A DNA stretch of 64,000 nucleotides, from contig NZ_JXTG01000006.1 of assembly GCF_000833605.1 (NCBI RefSeq), forward strand, positions 48,261 to 112,260, read 5' to 3'. Position numbers and translations under genes: made by a program. Shown here in pieces: positions 27,262 to 38,338 of this stretch (position 1 is its first letter; every line of letters starts with the position of its first letter). The notes beneath the pieces were generated by a model, which had not been told where the DNA came from, searched no databases, and saw nothing but the letters and a program-made list of their open reading frames with translations. The DNA is from Anoxybacillus ayderensis. GTDB lineage: Bacteria > Bacillota > Bacilli > Bacillales > Anoxybacillaceae.

Positions 27262-27455
27262 AAAAGCTTGTGCGACCTCGTCATCATCGCATGGTTGCGG
27301 GCGTGTTGAGCGGATTAGCAGCTTACATGAACATGGATGCAACCGTCGTTCGTTTATTGTTTGTCGCGTTATTATTGATTACCGGCGTCATGCCGTTTGC
27401 GATTTTATATGCGCTTGCAGTGTTAATTATTCCAAGTGAGGAGAACATTGTATGA
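27258..27455 (+). CDS. yvlC: YvlC-like PspC-domain membrane protein
   Basis: A 65-residue PspC-domain protein: a basic start (MKKLVRPRHHRMVAGVLSGLAAYMN in pieces), then a hydrophobic pair of helices ending LAVLIIPSE. PspC proteins sense or transmit envelope stress. It overlaps both neighbours by ATGA junctions, so yvlA-yvlC-yvlD is one tightly coupled operon. Confidence 0.85.
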   Translation: MKKLVRPRHHRMVAGVLSGLAAYMNMDATVVRLLFVALLLITGVMPFAILYALAVLIIPSEENIV

Positions 27456-27796
27456 GATGGGTTGCACATATCGCAATCAACGCTGTTTTATTGCTGGCGC
27501 TAGCCGGATATTTTGACTCCATTTATTTATCAGGCGTTGGGGCAGCGCTCGTTGCCAGTGTCCTTTTGTCTTTTCTCAATACGTTCGTTCGACCGCTACT
27601 TGTTTTACTAACGCTTCCTGTCACTGTATTGACGTTTGGATTGTTTTTGTTCGTCATTAACGCAATCACATTAGCGATGACAGCATGGCTCATGGGAAGT
27701 TCGTTTCAAATTGGCGGCTTTCGTACTGCATTATTTGCATCGCTTGCTATTTCTTTATTTCACTTAATCATTGAGTCAGTGAGAAAAGAAAAGTAA
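27452..27796 (+). CDS. yvlD: YvlD-like phage-holin-family-4 membrane protein
   Basis: A 114-residue protein with four membrane spans. It has the family's conserved LSFLNTFVRPLLVLLTLPVTVLTFGLFLFVINAI region (in pieces) between spans. Such proteins (YvlD, Mycobacterium and cyanobacterial relatives) are general membrane proteins, not lysis holins. It ends the yvl operon; a weak hairpin with TTTTTATTTTT follows at about 27796-27831. Confidence 0.85.
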   Translation: MRWVAHIAINAVLLLALAGYFDSIYLSGVGAALVASVLLSFLNTFVRPLLVLLTLPVTVLTFGLFLFVINAITLAMTAWLMGSSFQIGGFRTALFASLAISLFHLIIESVRKEK

Positions 27797-27875
27797 AACG
27801 TTCCGCTTCGTGCGTGAGCGTTTTTATTTTTACGTGAAAGTGTTACAATGAGAAAAGGAAGAAGGAGGGATTCAT

Positions 27876-28811
27876 ATGCCGAAAGTGCGGACAAAAGATT
27901 TAATTGATGAGTTTCAATTTGAACTTGTAAGCGGGGCGGAAGGGATTCATCGCCCGATTACAACGAGTGATTTATCTCGTCCGGGCATTGAAATGGCCGG
28001 CTATTTTGCATATTATCCAGCGGAACGTGTACAATTGCTCGGCATGACAGAACTATCGTTTTTTGAACGATTAACACCTGTAGAAAAGCGATTGCGCATG
28101 GAAAAGTTATGTACCGATATTACCCCTGCGATTATCGTCTCACGCGGATTAGAAGTGCCAAAAGAACTGATTGAAGCATCAGAGAAAAAAGAAGTGCCGG
28201 TGATGCGTTCAACGATGAAGACGACGCGGCTTGCTAGCCGTCTGACAAACTATTTAGAAAGTAAGTTAGCACCGACGACAGCTGTGCACGGTGTGCTCGT
28301 CGATGTGTACGGTGTCGGCGTGCTCATTACAGGGAAAAGCGGTGTCGGAAAGAGTGAAACGGCGCTTGAGCTCGTGAAGCGCGGACATCGCCTCGTGGCA
28401 GATGATTGCGTCGAAATTCGCCAAGAAGATGAAAACTTATTGATTGGTAGCGCACCAGAACTGATTGAACATTTACTTGAAATTCGCGGACTTGGCATCA
28501 TTAACGTCATGACGCTATTTGGAGCAGGAGCGGTGCGCCCGCATAAACGTATTTCGCTCATCATTGATTTAGAATTATGGGATCCAAACAAACAATATGA
28601 TCGTCTCGGTCTTGAAGAAGAAAAGGTAAAAATTATTGATACGGAAGTGACGAAATTGACGATCCCTGTTCGCCCGGGACGAAATTTAGCGGTCATTATT
28701 GAAGTGGCGGCGATGAATTTCCGTCTAAAACGGATGGGCGTGAATGCGGCGGAAGAATTTTCTGCTCGTCTGGCGGATGCGATTGGCGATGCGGAACATG
28801 ATTATGAATGA
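27876..28811 (+). CDS. hprK: HPr kinase/phosphorylase
   Basis: A 311-residue bifunctional enzyme that phosphorylates HPr and Crh on Ser46 when glycolytic intermediates are high, or removes the phosphate, thereby driving catabolite repression through CcpA. Walker [15 protein letters not shown] is near 154-167. The HPrK signature [20 protein letters not shown] is near 205 in pieces. The partner gene crh is also in this window (44369). GAAGGAGGG precedes the ATG. It forms an operon with lgt, yvoD, ppaX and yvoF as in B. subtilis. Confidence 0.97.
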   Translation: MPKVRTKDLIDEFQFELVSGAEGIHRPITTSDLSRPGIEMAGYFAYYPAERVQLLGMTELSFFERLTPVEKRLRMEKLCTDITPAIIVSRGLEVPKELIEASEKKEVPVMRSTMKTTRLASRLTNYLESKLAPTTAVHGVLVDVYGVGVLITGKSGVGKSETALELVKRGHRLVADDCVEIRQEDENLLIGSAPELIEHLLEIRGLGIINVMTLFGAGAVRPHKRISLIIDLELWDPNKQYDRLGLEEEKVKIIDTEVTKLTIPVRPGRNLAVIIEVAAMNFRLKRMGVNAAEEFSARLADAIGDAEHDYE

Positions 28812-28825
28812 GAGGATGAGTAGGA

Positions 28826-29635
28826 ATGTTCATGCATATTGAACCGCTCGATCGTGTTTTTTTCCAGCTCGGTCCAATTACAATTTACTGGTACGGTGTC
28901 ATTATTGCGACGGGTGTATTGCTTGGACTTTGGCTAGCTACGCGAGAAAGCGAGCGGTTAGGTATACGAAAAGAAACGTTTGTTGATCTTGTATTAATTG
29001 CTGTGCCGATTGCGATTTTATGCGCACGTGCGTATTACGTTATTTTTCAATGGGACTACTATTCCAAACATATAAGTGAAATTCCGCAAATTTGGCACGG
29101 TGGCTTGGCCATTCATGGCGGTTTAATTGGTGCAATTGTGACAGGTGTCATTTTTGCGAAAAAGCGAAAATTGTCGTTTTGGAAATTAGCTGATATTGCA
29201 GCCCCGAGCATTATTTTAGGGCAGGCGATCGGACGTTGGGGCAACTTTATGAATCAAGAGGCGCACGGTGGGCCGGTGTCGCGTGCGTTTTTAGAAAGTT
29301 TACATTTGCCAGATTGGATCATTAATCAAATGTACATACAAGGGCAATATTATCATCCGACATTTTTATATGAATCATTATGGAACATGCTCGGTTTTCT
29401 CCTTTTGCTTGCGTTGCGGAGAAGAAATTTAAGGCGAGGAGAGTTATTTTTCACGTACATCATTTGGTATTCAATCGGGCGCTTTTTCATTGAAGGATTG
29501 CGCACAGATAGCTTAATGTTGACGGAAACGATTCGTATGGCGCAGTTTATTTCACTGTTGCTTATTGCATTTGCGGTTGGAATGATCGTTTTGCGCCGCA
29601 TGCGCGGCTTAGCAAACGAGCGGTACAACGATTAA
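28826..29635 (+). CDS. lgt: Prolipoprotein diacylglyceryl transferase
   Basis: A 269-residue, seven-span membrane enzyme that attaches diacylglycerol to the lipobox Cys of prolipoproteins. The conserved motifs [26 protein letters not shown], and the Lgt signature [14 protein letters not shown] (catalytic region) are all present. The first of two close ATGs is taken as start. It is second in the hprK operon. Confidence 0.96.
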   Translation: MFMHIEPLDRVFFQLGPITIYWYGVIIATGVLLGLWLATRESERLGIRKETFVDLVLIAVPIAILCARAYYVIFQWDYYSKHISEIPQIWHGGLAIHGGLIGAIVTGVIFAKKRKLSFWKLADIAAPSIILGQAIGRWGNFMNQEAHGGPVSRAFLESLHLPDWIINQMYIQGQYYHPTFLYESLWNMLGFLLLLALRRRNLRRGELFFTYIIWYSIGRFFIEGLRTDSLMLTETIRMAQFISLLLIAFAVGMIVLRRMRGLANERYND

Positions 29636-29648
29636 GGGGGAGAGCGGC

Positions 29649-30584
29649 ATGTTTCAAAGGGGTTTGTTTGTTGGATTGAAAACGACATGGACGCTCGGAA
29701 AAGTCATTTTTCCGATTACCGTCATTGTGACATTGCTACAATACTCCCCCGTTTTGCCTTGGGTGACAAACATGTTGACGCCGATAATGCGTTGGATCGG
29801 TTTACCGGGGGATGCTGCACTCGTTTTAGTGCTCGGCAATTTTTTAAATTTATACGCTGGCATTGGTGCGATGTTAACGATGGATTTGACAGTGAAAGAA
29901 GTGTTTATTTTGGCTGTCATGTTGTCGTTTTCGCACAATATGCTCGTTGAGTCTGCCGTTGCCGCGCAAGTAGGTGTTCGTGTTTGGTGGACGGTTGTGG
30001 TTCGCGTCGGGTTAGCGTTTAGTGCTGCTTGGCTCATTCACGTCTTATGGGACGGCGGACAACAAATGGCGAAATACGGACTTGTACCGCAGGCTTCAAC
30101 CACGCCGAATACGTGGGGGGAAATCGCTTGGACAGGAATCGAAAAAGCGTTATACGGCATTGGACAGCTTGCGTTGATCATTATTCCGTTGATGATTGCC
30201 ATTCAAGTGTTAAAAGAATTAAAGTGGCTGGATACGTTTTCGAAATGGTTATCCCCGTTTGCGCGTTTACTCGGCATTCGTGAAAATGCATCGCTGACGA
30301 TGGCGGCAGGTTTATTGTTTGGGCTCGCTTATGGTGCGGGTGTGATGATTCAAGCGGTGAAAGAAGATGGGGTGTCTAAAAAAGATTTAACGTTAACGTT
30401 TTTATTTTTAGTGGCGTGCCATGCGGTTGTAGAAGATACGCTATTGTTTGTGCCGCTTGGTATTCCCGTCTGGCCGCTTCTTATCATTCGGCTTGTCACA
30501 GCTATTTTATTGACGGCTACGCTCAGTTTCATTTGGAATCGCATGGAACATCGAAAAAGAAAGGAAGCAACGTATGAATATTAA
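29649..30584 (+). CDS. yvoD: Nucleoside-recognition (Gate) domain membrane protein YvoD
   Basis: A 311-residue membrane protein with two Gate-domain halves of the nucleoside recognition family: [21 protein letters not shown] in pieces, and later [22 protein letters not shown] in pieces. No transport substrate is known. AAGGGGGAG precedes the ATG. Gene order places it between lgt and ppaX, as YvoD is in B. subtilis. Confidence 0.85.
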   Translation: MFQRGLFVGLKTTWTLGKVIFPITVIVTLLQYSPVLPWVTNMLTPIMRWIGLPGDAALVLVLGNFLNLYAGIGAMLTMDLTVKEVFILAVMLSFSHNMLVESAVAAQVGVRVWWTVVVRVGLAFSAAWLIHVLWDGGQQMAKYGLVPQASTTPNTWGEIAWTGIEKALYGIGQLALIIIPLMIAIQVLKELKWLDTFSKWLSPFARLLGIRENASLTMAAGLLFGLAYGAGVMIQAVKEDGVSKKDLTLTFLFLVACHAVVEDTLLFVPLGIPVWPLLIIRLVTAILLTATLSFIWNRMEHRKRKEATYEY

Positions 30585-31230
30585 TACGATTTTGTTTGAC
30601 TTAGATGGAACGCTTATTAATACGAATGACTTAATTATTGAATCATTTTTGCATACGCTCAACCATTACTATCCAAATCAATATACGCGCGAAGATGTAC
30701 TTGCTTTTATTGGTCCGCCATTACGTGATACGTTTGAAGCGATCAATCCAGAGCGCGTCGATGAAATGATTGAAACGTATCGGGCGTTTAACCATGCCCA
30801 TCATGATGCGTTAGTGAAAGAATATGAAACGGTATATGATACGGTACAAACGTTACACGAACAAGGGTTTAAACTCGGCATTGTGACGACGAAAATTCGT
30901 CATACAGTCAATATGGGATTGAAGTTAACAAAGTTAGACTCGTTCTTCCAATGCATCATTACGCTCGATGACGTTGAGCATGCGAAGCCGCATCCGGAAC
31001 CGATTGAAAAAGCGCTCGCTTGTTTGCAAGCGAAGCCGGAAGAAACGTTAATGGTCGGGGATAATCACCATGACATTTTAGCAGGAAAACATGCGGGGAC
31101 AAAAACGGCAGGGGTGGCTTGGACGATTAAAGGACGCGAGCATTTAGCTAAATACGAGCCGGATTTTATGCTTGAGAAAATGAGCGATTTGTTAAGTATT
31201 TTAGGGGTGATTGGCGTTGAGAAAAACTGA
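30574..31230 (+). CDS. ppaX: Pyrophosphatase PpaX (HAD family)
   Basis: A 218-residue HAD hydrolase: nucleophile motif [12 protein letters not shown] at residues 8-19, motif II TTKIRH near 105, and motif [20 protein letters not shown] near 168. In B. subtilis PpaX removes the pyrophosphate made by HprK when it dephosphorylates HPr-Ser-P, which explains its place in this operon. The start overlaps yvoD by eleven bases. Confidence 0.93.
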   Translation: MNINTILFDLDGTLINTNDLIIESFLHTLNHYYPNQYTREDVLAFIGPPLRDTFEAINPERVDEMIETYRAFNHAHHDALVKEYETVYDTVQTLHEQGFKLGIVTTKIRHTVNMGLKLTKLDSFFQCIITLDDVEHAKPHPEPIEKALACLQAKPEETLMVGDNHHDILAGKHAGTKTAGVAWTIKGREHLAKYEPDFMLEKMSDLLSILGVIGVEKN

Positions 31231-31705
31231 ACGCCATGCTGTACAAGGGGCAAACTCTTTATGGCAACTATATCGAACCGTTTCGTTTTGGAAAGTATTG
31301 AAAAATGTCATTATCATTTTCATCGGGCGGTATACTCCTTTTTTTCCGCTGAAAAACTGGTTGTATCGCACGTTTTTACGCATGGAAATTGGCGAACATA
31401 CGGCGCTCGCGTTCATGGTGATGCCAGATATTTTGTTCCCAGAAAAAATTCGCATTGGCAATAACACAATTATTGGTTATAATACGACGATTTTAGCGCA
31501 TGAATATTTAGTGAACGAGTATCGGCTTGGAGACGTTATCATCGGCGACGATGTCATGATTGGAGCGAATACAACCATTTTGCCAGGTGTGACGATCGGG
31601 GATCGTGCCGTTGTTTCCGCAGGTACGCTCGTACATCGCGATGTGCCAGCTGGCGCATTTGTTGGCGGCAATCCGATGCAAATCATTCGTCTTAGCGAAC
31701 GCTAA
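31217..31705 (+). CDS. yvoF: Hexapeptide acyltransferase YvoF
   Basis: A protein of about 162 residues with a left-handed beta-helix of hexapeptide repeats ([49 protein letters not shown] in pieces). It is a predicted O-acetyl- or acyltransferase of unknown substrate. The TTG at 31217 ([11 protein letters not shown]) is chosen because AGGGGTGA lies seven bases before it and its translation begins like the family; two upstream residues are otherwise possible. It overlaps ppaX. Confidence 0.88.
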   Translation: MRKTERHAVQGANSLWQLYRTVSFWKVLKNVIIIFIGRYTPFFPLKNWLYRTFLRMEIGEHTALAFMVMPDILFPEKIRIGNNTIIGYNTTILAHEYLVNEYRLGDVIIGDDVMIGANTTILPGVTIGDRAVVSAGTLVHRDVPAGAFVGGNPMQIIRLSER

Positions 31706-31717
31706 GGCGTTTTTTTA
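31691..31717 (+). terminator. Terminator of the hprK operon
   Basis: CTTAGCG (31691-31697) pairs with CGCTAAG (31700-31706); an overlapping AACGC/GCGTT pairing leads into seven Ts. Confidence 0.75.
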
Positions 31718-31763
31718 TTAAATAGAAAGGATTCAAGTTGAAAAACATCGAATGAGTTTGTAG

Positions 31764-31792
31764 TTGACGAAACGAAAAACGGGGAGTAAACT
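31764..31792 (+). promoter_or_regulatory. Sigma-A promoter of the histidine operon
   Basis: TTGACG (31764-31769) and TAAACT (31787-31792) are spaced by exactly 17 bases. The promoter ends just before the leader palindrome, 66 bases upstream of hisZ. Confidence 0.7.
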
Positions 31793-31805
31793 ACAAATAA
31801 CAAGC

Positions 31806-31840
31806 TTTACTTTGCTAATATATTAGCGAACTAAAGTAAA
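31806..31840 (+). promoter_or_regulatory. Leader palindrome of the his operon (candidate operator or RNA switch)
   Basis: TTTGCTAATATATTAGCGAA (31811-31830) is an almost perfect 20-bp palindrome with a perfect 14-bp centre. It is flanked by a second complementary pair, TTTACTTT (31806-31813) and AAAGTAAA (31833-31840). It begins 14 bases after the -10 box, so a protein bound there would block transcription. No T-box specifier or antiterminator sequence was found. A TrpR-like histidine repressor (YerC/HisR) is a plausible binder, but this is inference. Confidence 0.55.
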
Positions 31841-31857
31841 AGAAGGACGGGACGAAA

Positions 31858-33036
31858 ATGAGAGTATTTATGTTTGAGAAGCCGCTCGGCATGCGGGATA
31901 CGTTGCCGGATGTATATAAAACAAAACGTCTGTTGCGCGAAGCGATGATGGCAGAAATCGAAACGTGGGGATATTCGTTTATTGAAACGCCGACGTTAGA
32001 ATATGACGAAACGGTTGGAAAGGCATCGGCTATTTTAGATCAGCAACTATTTAAGCTGCTTGATCGTGAAGGACATACGCTCGTATTGCGTCCAGATATG
32101 ACTGCCCCCATCGCTCGTTTAGCGGCATCGAAGCTGTATGAGGAAGGTTGCCCGCTCCGTTTAGCGTATGCAGCAAATGTATTTCGCGCTCAACAGCGGG
32201 AAGGAGGACGACCGGCAGAGTTTGAGCAAGTAGGTGTGGAATACATCGGAGACGGCACGATGTATGCCGATGCGGAAGTCATTAGTTTAATGATTTTTGC
32301 GTTAAAGCGGGCAGGGCTACGTGATTTTACGGTAACGATTGGTCATATTGGTTACGTTGATGCGTTGTTTTTTGATATTTTGCGTCAAGAACAACGAGTA
32401 GAAACGTTACGTCGCTTTTTATATGAAAAAAATTATGTCGGTTATCGAGAGCATGTCAAGTCATTGCCGCTTTCTTCGATTGATCGCGATCGCCTTTTAC
32501 GCCTTTTAACATTACGAGGTGGAAAGGAAGTCGTTGCAGAAGGAAAAGCATATGCGACGACAGAAGCGGAGCGACGCGCTCTTGATGAATTAGAACAATT
32601 ATGGACGTATGTTGACCAGTATGGCGTTACCGATATGGTGAAATTAGATACGAGCTTAGTGAGCCATATGAGCTACTATACTGGTGTTCTTTTTGAAGTG
32701 TACGCCAAAAACGTTGGATTTTTACTTGGAAATGGTGGACGATACGATGAATTGCTAGCGAAATTTCATCGTCCATCACCTGCGACTGGTTTTAGCGTGC
32801 GGCTCGATCGTCTGATGGAAGCGATTGGGGAGCAACAGCGTGGAGAAAAAACGACGTGCATTATTTTTAGTCAAGAACGTTTCACTGAGGCATATGCGAA
32901 AGCAGCGGAAATGAGGCGAAAAGGAGAAAACGTTGTATTGCAGCACATCGCAGGTATTCAAAATATGGATCAATTTACTGCATCGTTTGATGATGTCGTG
33001 TACGTATTAGGGAAGCGCGGAAAGGATGAACAATGA
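31858..33036 (+). CDS. hisZ: ATP phosphoribosyltransferase regulatory subunit HisZ
   Basis: A 392-residue paralogue of histidyl-tRNA synthetase without aminoacylation. It has class II motifs [13 protein letters not shown] and [11 protein letters not shown], and [13 protein letters not shown]. It forms a hetero-octamer with the short HisG and makes the first step of histidine synthesis responsive to histidine. It is the first gene of the operon; its stop overlaps the hisG start (ATGA). Confidence 0.95.
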   Translation: MRVFMFEKPLGMRDTLPDVYKTKRLLREAMMAEIETWGYSFIETPTLEYDETVGKASAILDQQLFKLLDREGHTLVLRPDMTAPIARLAASKLYEEGCPLRLAYAANVFRAQQREGGRPAEFEQVGVEYIGDGTMYADAEVISLMIFALKRAGLRDFTVTIGHIGYVDALFFDILRQEQRVETLRRFLYEKNYVGYREHVKSLPLSSIDRDRLLRLLTLRGGKEVVAEGKAYATTEAERRALDELEQLWTYVDQYGVTDMVKLDTSLVSHMSYYTGVLFEVYAKNVGFLLGNGGRYDELLAKFHRPSPATGFSVRLDRLMEAIGEQQRGEKTTCIIFSQERFTEAYAKAAEMRRKGENVVLQHIAGIQNMDQFTASFDDVVYVLGKRGKDEQ

Positions 33037-33677
33037 TGCTGACGGTTGCGATGCCAAAAGGACGTATTTTTACGGAGGCGCTCGTATTGTTAAAACGAGC
33101 CGGATATGACATTCCTGATGATTTAGAACATTCACGAAAATTGATGATTGACGTGCCGAACGAGCAGCTGCGCTTTATTTTAGCAAAGCCAATGGACGTA
33201 GTGACATATGTGGAACACGGGGTTGCCGATGTCGGCATTGCTGGGAAAGATGTGCTTCTTGAGGAAGAGCGTGATGTGTATGAAATGTTAGATTTGCGCA
33301 TTAGCCCTTGTTATTTGGCGGTGGCAGGGCTACCGAACACGCGCGTTCATCCGATCGCCCCGAGAGTCGCAACAAAGTATCCAAATATCGCATCGACATA
33401 TTTTCGTGAACAAGGGGAACAAGTGGAAATTATTAAACTAAATGGTTCTGTTGAATTAGCACCGCTCATTGGTTTAGCGGAACGAATCGTCGACATTGTT
33501 TCGACAGGGCGAACATTAAAAGAAAATGGGCTCATTGAGCTTGAACGAATTGTTCATGTAACGTCGCGTTTTATTGTCAATCCAGTAAGTTATCGTATGC
33601 AAGATCGGGCGATTGAACATATGGTTGATCGTTTAACATATGCGATTGAGAAAGCGGGGGAGAGCAATGAGAATTGA
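33033..33677 (+). CDS. hisG: ATP phosphoribosyltransferase, short form
   Basis: A 214-residue HisG(S) that condenses ATP with PRPP, the first step of histidine synthesis. The conserved segments [27 protein letters not shown] and [14 protein letters not shown] are present. Its short length, without the C-terminal regulatory domain, agrees with the need for HisZ. It overlaps hisZ by four bases and hisD by eleven. Confidence 0.96.
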   Translation: MMLTVAMPKGRIFTEALVLLKRAGYDIPDDLEHSRKLMIDVPNEQLRFILAKPMDVVTYVEHGVADVGIAGKDVLLEEERDVYEMLDLRISPCYLAVAGLPNTRVHPIAPRVATKYPNIASTYFREQGEQVEIIKLNGSVELAPLIGLAERIVDIVSTGRTLKENGLIELERIVHVTSRFIVNPVSYRMQDRAIEHMVDRLTYAIEKAGESNEN

Positions 33678-34944
33678 ACGTGTACAAGGGACGGTTTCGC
33701 TTCGGCGGACGATTGAAAGCGGAACGGAAGAGCAAAGACAAGCGGTGAAGCGAATGATTGATGAGGTGCGAAATAACGGAGATGCCGCGCTAAAAAAATA
33801 TACGGAAATGTTTGACGGCATTTCACTTCATACGCTAGCAGTTACGCAAGAAGAAATTGAAGAAGCGTATTGGCTCATTGATGAAGAAATTGTTCATATT
33901 ATTCGCGAAGCGGCACAAAACATTCGCGAATATCACGAGCGGCAACGCGCGACGTCATGGTTTATGACGCGCGAAGATGGAACGATTCTCGGACAAAAAG
34001 TAACTCCGCTTGATGCGGTCGGTTTATATGTGCCGGGCGGAACAGCGGCTTATCCGTCATCGGTACTGATGAATGTCATTCCTGCGCAAGTGGCTGGAGT
34101 AAAGCGTATCGTCATCGTTTCCCCGCCAAATGAGCGTGGAACGTTGCCGGCTGCTGTGCTTGTTGCGGCATGTGAGCTCGGCGTTCAAGAAATATATAAA
34201 GTTGGTGGCGCTCAAGCGATTGCTGCATTAGCGTACGGCACGGAGACGATTGAGCCGGTCGATAAAATTTTTGGACCTGGAAACATTTATGTCGCACTCG
34301 CGAAAAGGGAAGTGTTCGGCCAAGTCGACATTGATATGATTGCGGGACCGAGTGAAATTGTTGTGCTAGCGGATGAGACGGCAAAGCCGAATGAAATTGC
34401 GGCGGATTTATTATCGCAGGCGGAACATGATGAACGAGCGGTTAGCATATTTGTTACCCCGTCTTTACAGCTTGCGTTAAAAGTAGAAGAAGAAGTCGAA
34501 AAGCAATTAGCTACCCTCCCGCGAAAAAACATCGCACAAAAAGCAATTCGCGATTACGGTGTCATTTATGTGACCGATACGATGAAGCAAGCGATCGATG
34601 TCGTAAACGAATTAGCGCCAGAACATTTAGAAATTATGACGGCCGAGCCGTTTGAGCAATTAAGTGACATTCGACATGCAGGTGCGATATTTTTAGGTCC
34701 GTACAGCTCTGAACCGGTTGGAGATTATTTTGCGGGAACGAATCATGTATTACCGACAAATGGTACCGCTCGTTTTTCTTCTGGGCTAACAGTCGACGCA
34801 TTTATGAAAAAGTCAAGCATCGTTTTTTATAGCGAGCAAGCATGGAAACAACATGTGGAAAAAATTGCAGCGTTTGCGCGGTTAGAAGGGCTTGAAGCAC
34901 ATGCGCGAGCAGTAGAGGAACGATTGAAAAGGAGAGAAAAATGA
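33667..34944 (+). CDS. hisD: Histidinol dehydrogenase
   Basis: A 425-residue zinc enzyme catalysing the last two oxidations, from histidinol to histidine. It contains the family signature region [20 protein letters not shown] in pieces, [16 protein letters not shown], and [21 protein letters not shown] in pieces. The start at 33667 (MRIERVQG) has GGGGGAGAG upstream; the frame is open further up but inside hisG. Confidence 0.96.
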   Translation: MRIERVQGTVSLRRTIESGTEEQRQAVKRMIDEVRNNGDAALKKYTEMFDGISLHTLAVTQEEIEEAYWLIDEEIVHIIREAAQNIREYHERQRATSWFMTREDGTILGQKVTPLDAVGLYVPGGTAAYPSSVLMNVIPAQVAGVKRIVIVSPPNERGTLPAAVLVAACELGVQEIYKVGGAQAIAALAYGTETIEPVDKIFGPGNIYVALAKREVFGQVDIDMIAGPSEIVVLADETAKPNEIAADLLSQAEHDERAVSIFVTPSLQLALKVEEEVEKQLATLPRKNIAQKAIRDYGVIYVTDTMKQAIDVVNELAPEHLEIMTAEPFEQLSDIRHAGAIFLGPYSSEPVGDYFAGTNHVLPTNGTARFSSGLTVDAFMKKSSIVFYSEQAWKQHVEKIAAFARLEGLEAHARAVEERLKRREK

Positions 34945-35528
34945 TGCGAACAGCGACAATTAAACGAGTGACGAATGAAACACAAATTGAGCTTTCGTTT
35001 ACGATTGATGGGGAAGGAAAGGCGGAGTTGGAAACAGGGGTTCCGTTTTTAACACATATGCTTGATTTGTTTACAAAACATGGACATTTTAATTTATCTG
35101 TTCACGCAAAAGGAGATACGCACATTGACGATCATCATACGACAGAAGATATTGGCATTTGTTTAGGGCAAGCGATTCGAGAAGCGCTCGGTGATAAAAA
35201 AGGGATCAAACGATACGGAAATGCGTTCGTTCCGATGGACGATGCGCTTGCCCAAGTCGTGATTGATGTAAGCAATCGTCCACATCTTGAGTTTCGCGGC
35301 CAGTTTCCGAGTGAAAAAGTAGGGACATTTGATGTCGAGCTCGTGCACGAATTTTTATGGAAACTCGCATTAGAAGCACGAATGAATGTACATGTCATCA
35401 TCCATTACGGTCGCAATACGCACCATATGATTGAAGCAGTATTTAAAGCGCTCGCTCGTGCGCTCGATGAGGCAACGATGATCGATCCGCGCGTGAAATC
35501 GGTACCGTCGACGAAAGGGATGTTGTAA
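34941..35528 (+). CDS. hisB: Imidazoleglycerol-phosphate dehydratase
   Basis: A 195-residue monofunctional HisB dehydratase. The metal-binding motifs [11 protein letters not shown] (near 60-70) and the second His cluster [10 protein letters not shown] (near 155) are clear. It is coupled to hisD by an ATGA-type overlap and is followed immediately by hisH. Confidence 0.96.
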   Translation: MMRTATIKRVTNETQIELSFTIDGEGKAELETGVPFLTHMLDLFTKHGHFNLSVHAKGDTHIDDHHTTEDIGICLGQAIREALGDKKGIKRYGNAFVPMDDALAQVVIDVSNRPHLEFRGQFPSEKVGTFDVELVHEFLWKLALEARMNVHVIIHYGRNTHHMIEAVFKALARALDEATMIDPRVKSVPSTKGML

Positions 35529-36161
35529 ATGATCGGCATCATTGATTATGGAATGGGAAATTTATATAGCGTCAGTAAAGCGTTAGAACGGCTAAACGTG
35601 CCGTATATTGTTGAAAGTGATCAAGATAAATTGCGCCAAGCAGATGGCTTCATTTTACCGGGCGTTGGATCATTTAAAGATGCGATGCACATATTGACGG
35701 AAACGAAGCTAGACTCATTTATTCACGAACAAGTAGCAAAAGGAAAGCCGATTCTCGGCATTTGCTTAGGGATGCAACTATTGTTTGAAGAAAGCGAAGA
35801 AAACGGTTTGACGGCTGGATTAAAGTTGCTTCCAGGCCGCGTCGTTCGTTTTAGCGGTATGACAAAAGAGGGAAAACGGTATAAAGTGCCACATATGGGA
35901 TGGAATGAGCTCATTTTTCATCAACCATCTCCCCTTTTTGATGGTGTTGACCGAGGGCATGTATATTTCGTTCATTCGTATTATGTGCAAACGAATGAAC
36001 CAACGGTTGTGCTAGCTAGCGCCCAATATGATGTGGAAGTTCCTGCGGTTGTTGGACGTGGCACAATATTTGGTACACAATTTCATCCCGAGAAAAGCGG
36101 AACGCTCGGTATGCGTCTATTGCAAAACTATGCGAGGATTGTAGAAAGGGAGAGGGGCTAA
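35529..36161 (+). CDS. hisH: Imidazole glycerol phosphate synthase, glutaminase subunit
   Basis: A 210-residue class I glutamine amidotransferase supplying ammonia to HisF. It has the nucleophile Cys in [13 protein letters not shown] and the His/Glu pair in FHPEKSG. The start directly abuts the hisB stop, and the stop overlaps the hisA start by one base. Confidence 0.96.
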   Translation: MIGIIDYGMGNLYSVSKALERLNVPYIVESDQDKLRQADGFILPGVGSFKDAMHILTETKLDSFIHEQVAKGKPILGICLGMQLLFEESEENGLTAGLKLLPGRVVRFSGMTKEGKRYKVPHMGWNELIFHQPSPLFDGVDRGHVYFVHSYYVQTNEPTVVLASAQYDVEVPAVVGRGTIFGTQFHPEKSGTLGMRLLQNYARIVERERG

Positions 36162-36889
36162 TGTTTACCATTTATCCAGCGATCGATATGCGCAACGGAA
36201 AGTGCGTTCGTCTTATACAAGGAGATTACAATCAAGAAACAGTATACGGACATTCCCCGGTTGAAATGGCTCGTTCGTTTGTTTCGCAAGGTGCGACATG
36301 GATTCATATGGTCGATTTAGATGGAGCAAAAGAAGGGAGACGAGTGAACGATGCGTTCGTCGTTGAAGTATCAAAGACGCTTGGAGTAAACGTTCAAATT
36401 GGTGGTGGCATTCGCACGGAAGAAGATGTTGCCTATTATTTAGAGCAAGGTGTGGCGCGCGTCATTTTAGGGAGCGCAGCCATTTCCAATCCTCCGTTTG
36501 TGAAAGCGATGCTTCGCACATATGGTGAGCGCATTGTCATCGGCATTGATGCGAAAAATGGGTTTGTTGCGACAGAAGGATGGACGCATACATCAACGAT
36601 CGAAGCGGTTGAACTTGGCAAACAGCTTGCGGAAGCTGGAGCGGAAACATTTATTTTTACGGATATTGCGACAGACGGCATGTTATCAGGGCCAAATATC
36701 GATGCGGTCGTTCGATTAGCGAAAGAAACGAACAAACGTGTTATCGCCTCCGGAGGCATTCGCTCGCTTGATGATTTACGCGCTTTAAAACAATTCGAAA
36801 ACGACGGAGTATGTGGAGCAATTGTCGGCAAAGCGTTATATACAAATCAGTTTACCATCGCTGAGGCGTTAAAGGCGGTGGAGAAATGA
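36161..36889 (+). CDS. hisA: ProFAR isomerase
   Basis: A 242-residue TIM-barrel isomerase of the histidine pathway. It has the catalytic Asp in [15 protein letters not shown] and the second Asp in [14 protein letters not shown], with phosphate-binding loops QIGGGIR and [11 protein letters not shown]. It is a half-barrel duplicate related to HisF, its downstream neighbour. Confidence 0.96.
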   Translation: MFTIYPAIDMRNGKCVRLIQGDYNQETVYGHSPVEMARSFVSQGATWIHMVDLDGAKEGRRVNDAFVVEVSKTLGVNVQIGGGIRTEEDVAYYLEQGVARVILGSAAISNPPFVKAMLRTYGERIVIGIDAKNGFVATEGWTHTSTIEAVELGKQLAEAGAETFIFTDIATDGMLSGPNIDAVVRLAKETNKRVIASGGIRSLDDLRALKQFENDGVCGAIVGKALYTNQFTIAEALKAVEK

Positions 36890-37644
36890 TTACAAAACGT
36901 ATTATCCCTTGTTTAGATGTGAAAGATGGTCGCGTCGTAAAAGGTGTACAATTTGTTTCGTTGCGCGATGCGGGCGATCCGGTTGAGCTTGCGCGCATAT
37001 ACGATGAACAAGGGGCGGACGAGCTTGTGTTTTTAGATATTTCCGCATCACATGAAGGACGAAAAACGATGGTAGACGTCGTTCGGCGCGTTGCTGCTCA
37101 GCTTGCGATCCCGTTTACTGTCGGAGGCGGCATTCGCACATTAGAAGATATGAAAACGATTTTGCGTGCGGGTGCGGACAAAGTGTCTGTCAATACATCG
37201 GCATTGTTGCGTCCAGAGCTTATTACAGAAGGGGCACAATTTTTTGGTTCGCAATGTATTGTTGTGGCGATTGACGCAAAGTACGATCCAACGATGCAAT
37301 CGTGGCGTGTTTATACGCACGGCGGTCGACGTCCGACGGATTGGGAAGTCGTGGCATGGGCGAAAGAAGCTGTGAAACGCGGAGCAGGAGAAATTTTATT
37401 AACAAGCATGGATCGCGATGGCGGAAAAGACGGCTTTGATTTGGCGTTGACGAAACGAGTAAGTGAAGCGGTATCCGTCCCTGTTATTGCATCGGGAGGG
37501 GCAGGGTGCGCTCAACATTTTGTCGATGTGTTTCAAACGGCTCAAGCAGATGCCGCATTAGCTGCTTCGATTTTTCATTATAAAGAAACGTCTGTCCAGC
37601 AAGTGAAACAATACGTGCGCGAAAAGGGGGTAAACGTTCGATGA
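36886..37644 (+). CDS. hisF: Imidazole glycerol phosphate synthase, cyclase subunit
   Basis: A 252-residue TIM-barrel cyclase partnered with HisH. It contains the signatures [37 protein letters not shown], and the catalytic Asp in [14 protein letters not shown]. It overlaps hisA and hisI by four bases each. Confidence 0.97.
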   Translation: MITKRIIPCLDVKDGRVVKGVQFVSLRDAGDPVELARIYDEQGADELVFLDISASHEGRKTMVDVVRRVAAQLAIPFTVGGGIRTLEDMKTILRAGADKVSVNTSALLRPELITEGAQFFGSQCIVVAIDAKYDPTMQSWRVYTHGGRRPTDWEVVAWAKEAVKRGAGEILLTSMDRDGGKDGFDLALTKRVSEAVSVPVIASGGAGCAQHFVDVFQTAQADAALAASIFHYKETSVQQVKQYVREKGVNVR

Positions 37645-38255
37645 ATATTCGATTTAATGAGCAAGGGCTTGTGCCGACAATCGTACAAGATGCACATAGT
37701 AAAGAAGTGTTGACATTAGCATATATGAACGAGCAATCGTTACAAAAAACGTTAGAAACGAAAGAAACATGGTTTTATAGCCGCTCGCGGCAAGAGTTAT
37801 GGCATAAAGGAGAAACGTCCGGAAACGTACAAAAAGTTGTTGATATTCGCTACGACTGTGATGCAGATGCGCTTCTTATTCTTGTTGAGCCGAAAGGACC
37901 GGCATGCCACACAGGAGAGTACTCTTGTTTTCATCATCGGTTGCAAGGTGAAAAGCCTGTTGTTAAACCAGATCGTTTTGCGGTGCTAAATGTGTTAGAA
38001 TCGGTCATTGCGGAGCGTGAAGCGAAACGTCCAGAAGGATCGTATACAACATATTTATTTGAAAAGGGAATTGATAAGATCGCAAAAAAAGTTGGAGAAG
38101 AATCCGCAGAAGTCATTATTGCAGCAAAAAATCGTTCAAAAGAAGAACTGCGATGGGAAGTAGCCGATTTATTATATCATTTGCTCGTTTTGTTGCGTGA
38201 GCAGCGCGTATCGCTCGATGATGTGCTTTCTGTATTAGCGGAGCGTCATCGCTGA
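37641..38255 (+). CDS. hisI: Bifunctional phosphoribosyl-AMP cyclohydrolase/phosphoribosyl-ATP pyrophosphatase
   Basis: A 204-residue HisIE fusion. Residues 1-105 are the cyclohydrolase ([19 protein letters not shown], the metal-binding YDCDADA and the Cys pair region [10 protein letters not shown]). Residues 115-204 are the pyrophosphatase ([24 protein letters not shown]). It catalyses steps two and three of histidine synthesis and closes the operon. No clear terminator follows. Confidence 0.95.
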   Translation: MNIRFNEQGLVPTIVQDAHSKEVLTLAYMNEQSLQKTLETKETWFYSRSRQELWHKGETSGNVQKVVDIRYDCDADALLILVEPKGPACHTGEYSCFHHRLQGEKPVVKPDRFAVLNVLESVIAEREAKRPEGSYTTYLFEKGIDKIAKKVGEESAEVIIAAKNRSKEELRWEVADLLYHLLVLLREQRVSLDDVLSVLAERHR

Positions 38256-38275
38256 TCCTTTTTTCCCCATCCATG

Positions 38276-38303
38276 TTGTTCTGAAGCGAAAATGTGGTAT
38301 ACT
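38276..38303 (+). promoter_or_regulatory. Promoter of yvcD
   Basis: TTGTTC (38276-38281) and TATACT (38298-38303) are spaced by 16 bases, 35 bases before the start codon. Confidence 0.55.
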
Positions 38304-38338
38304 TTCTTTCGGTGAAAGAAATCAACATGGAGGGTTCG

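Noticed and set aside
31720..31857. T-box riboswitch upstream of hisZ
   Set aside because: There is no antiterminator T-box sequence, no terminator before hisZ, and the leader is too short.
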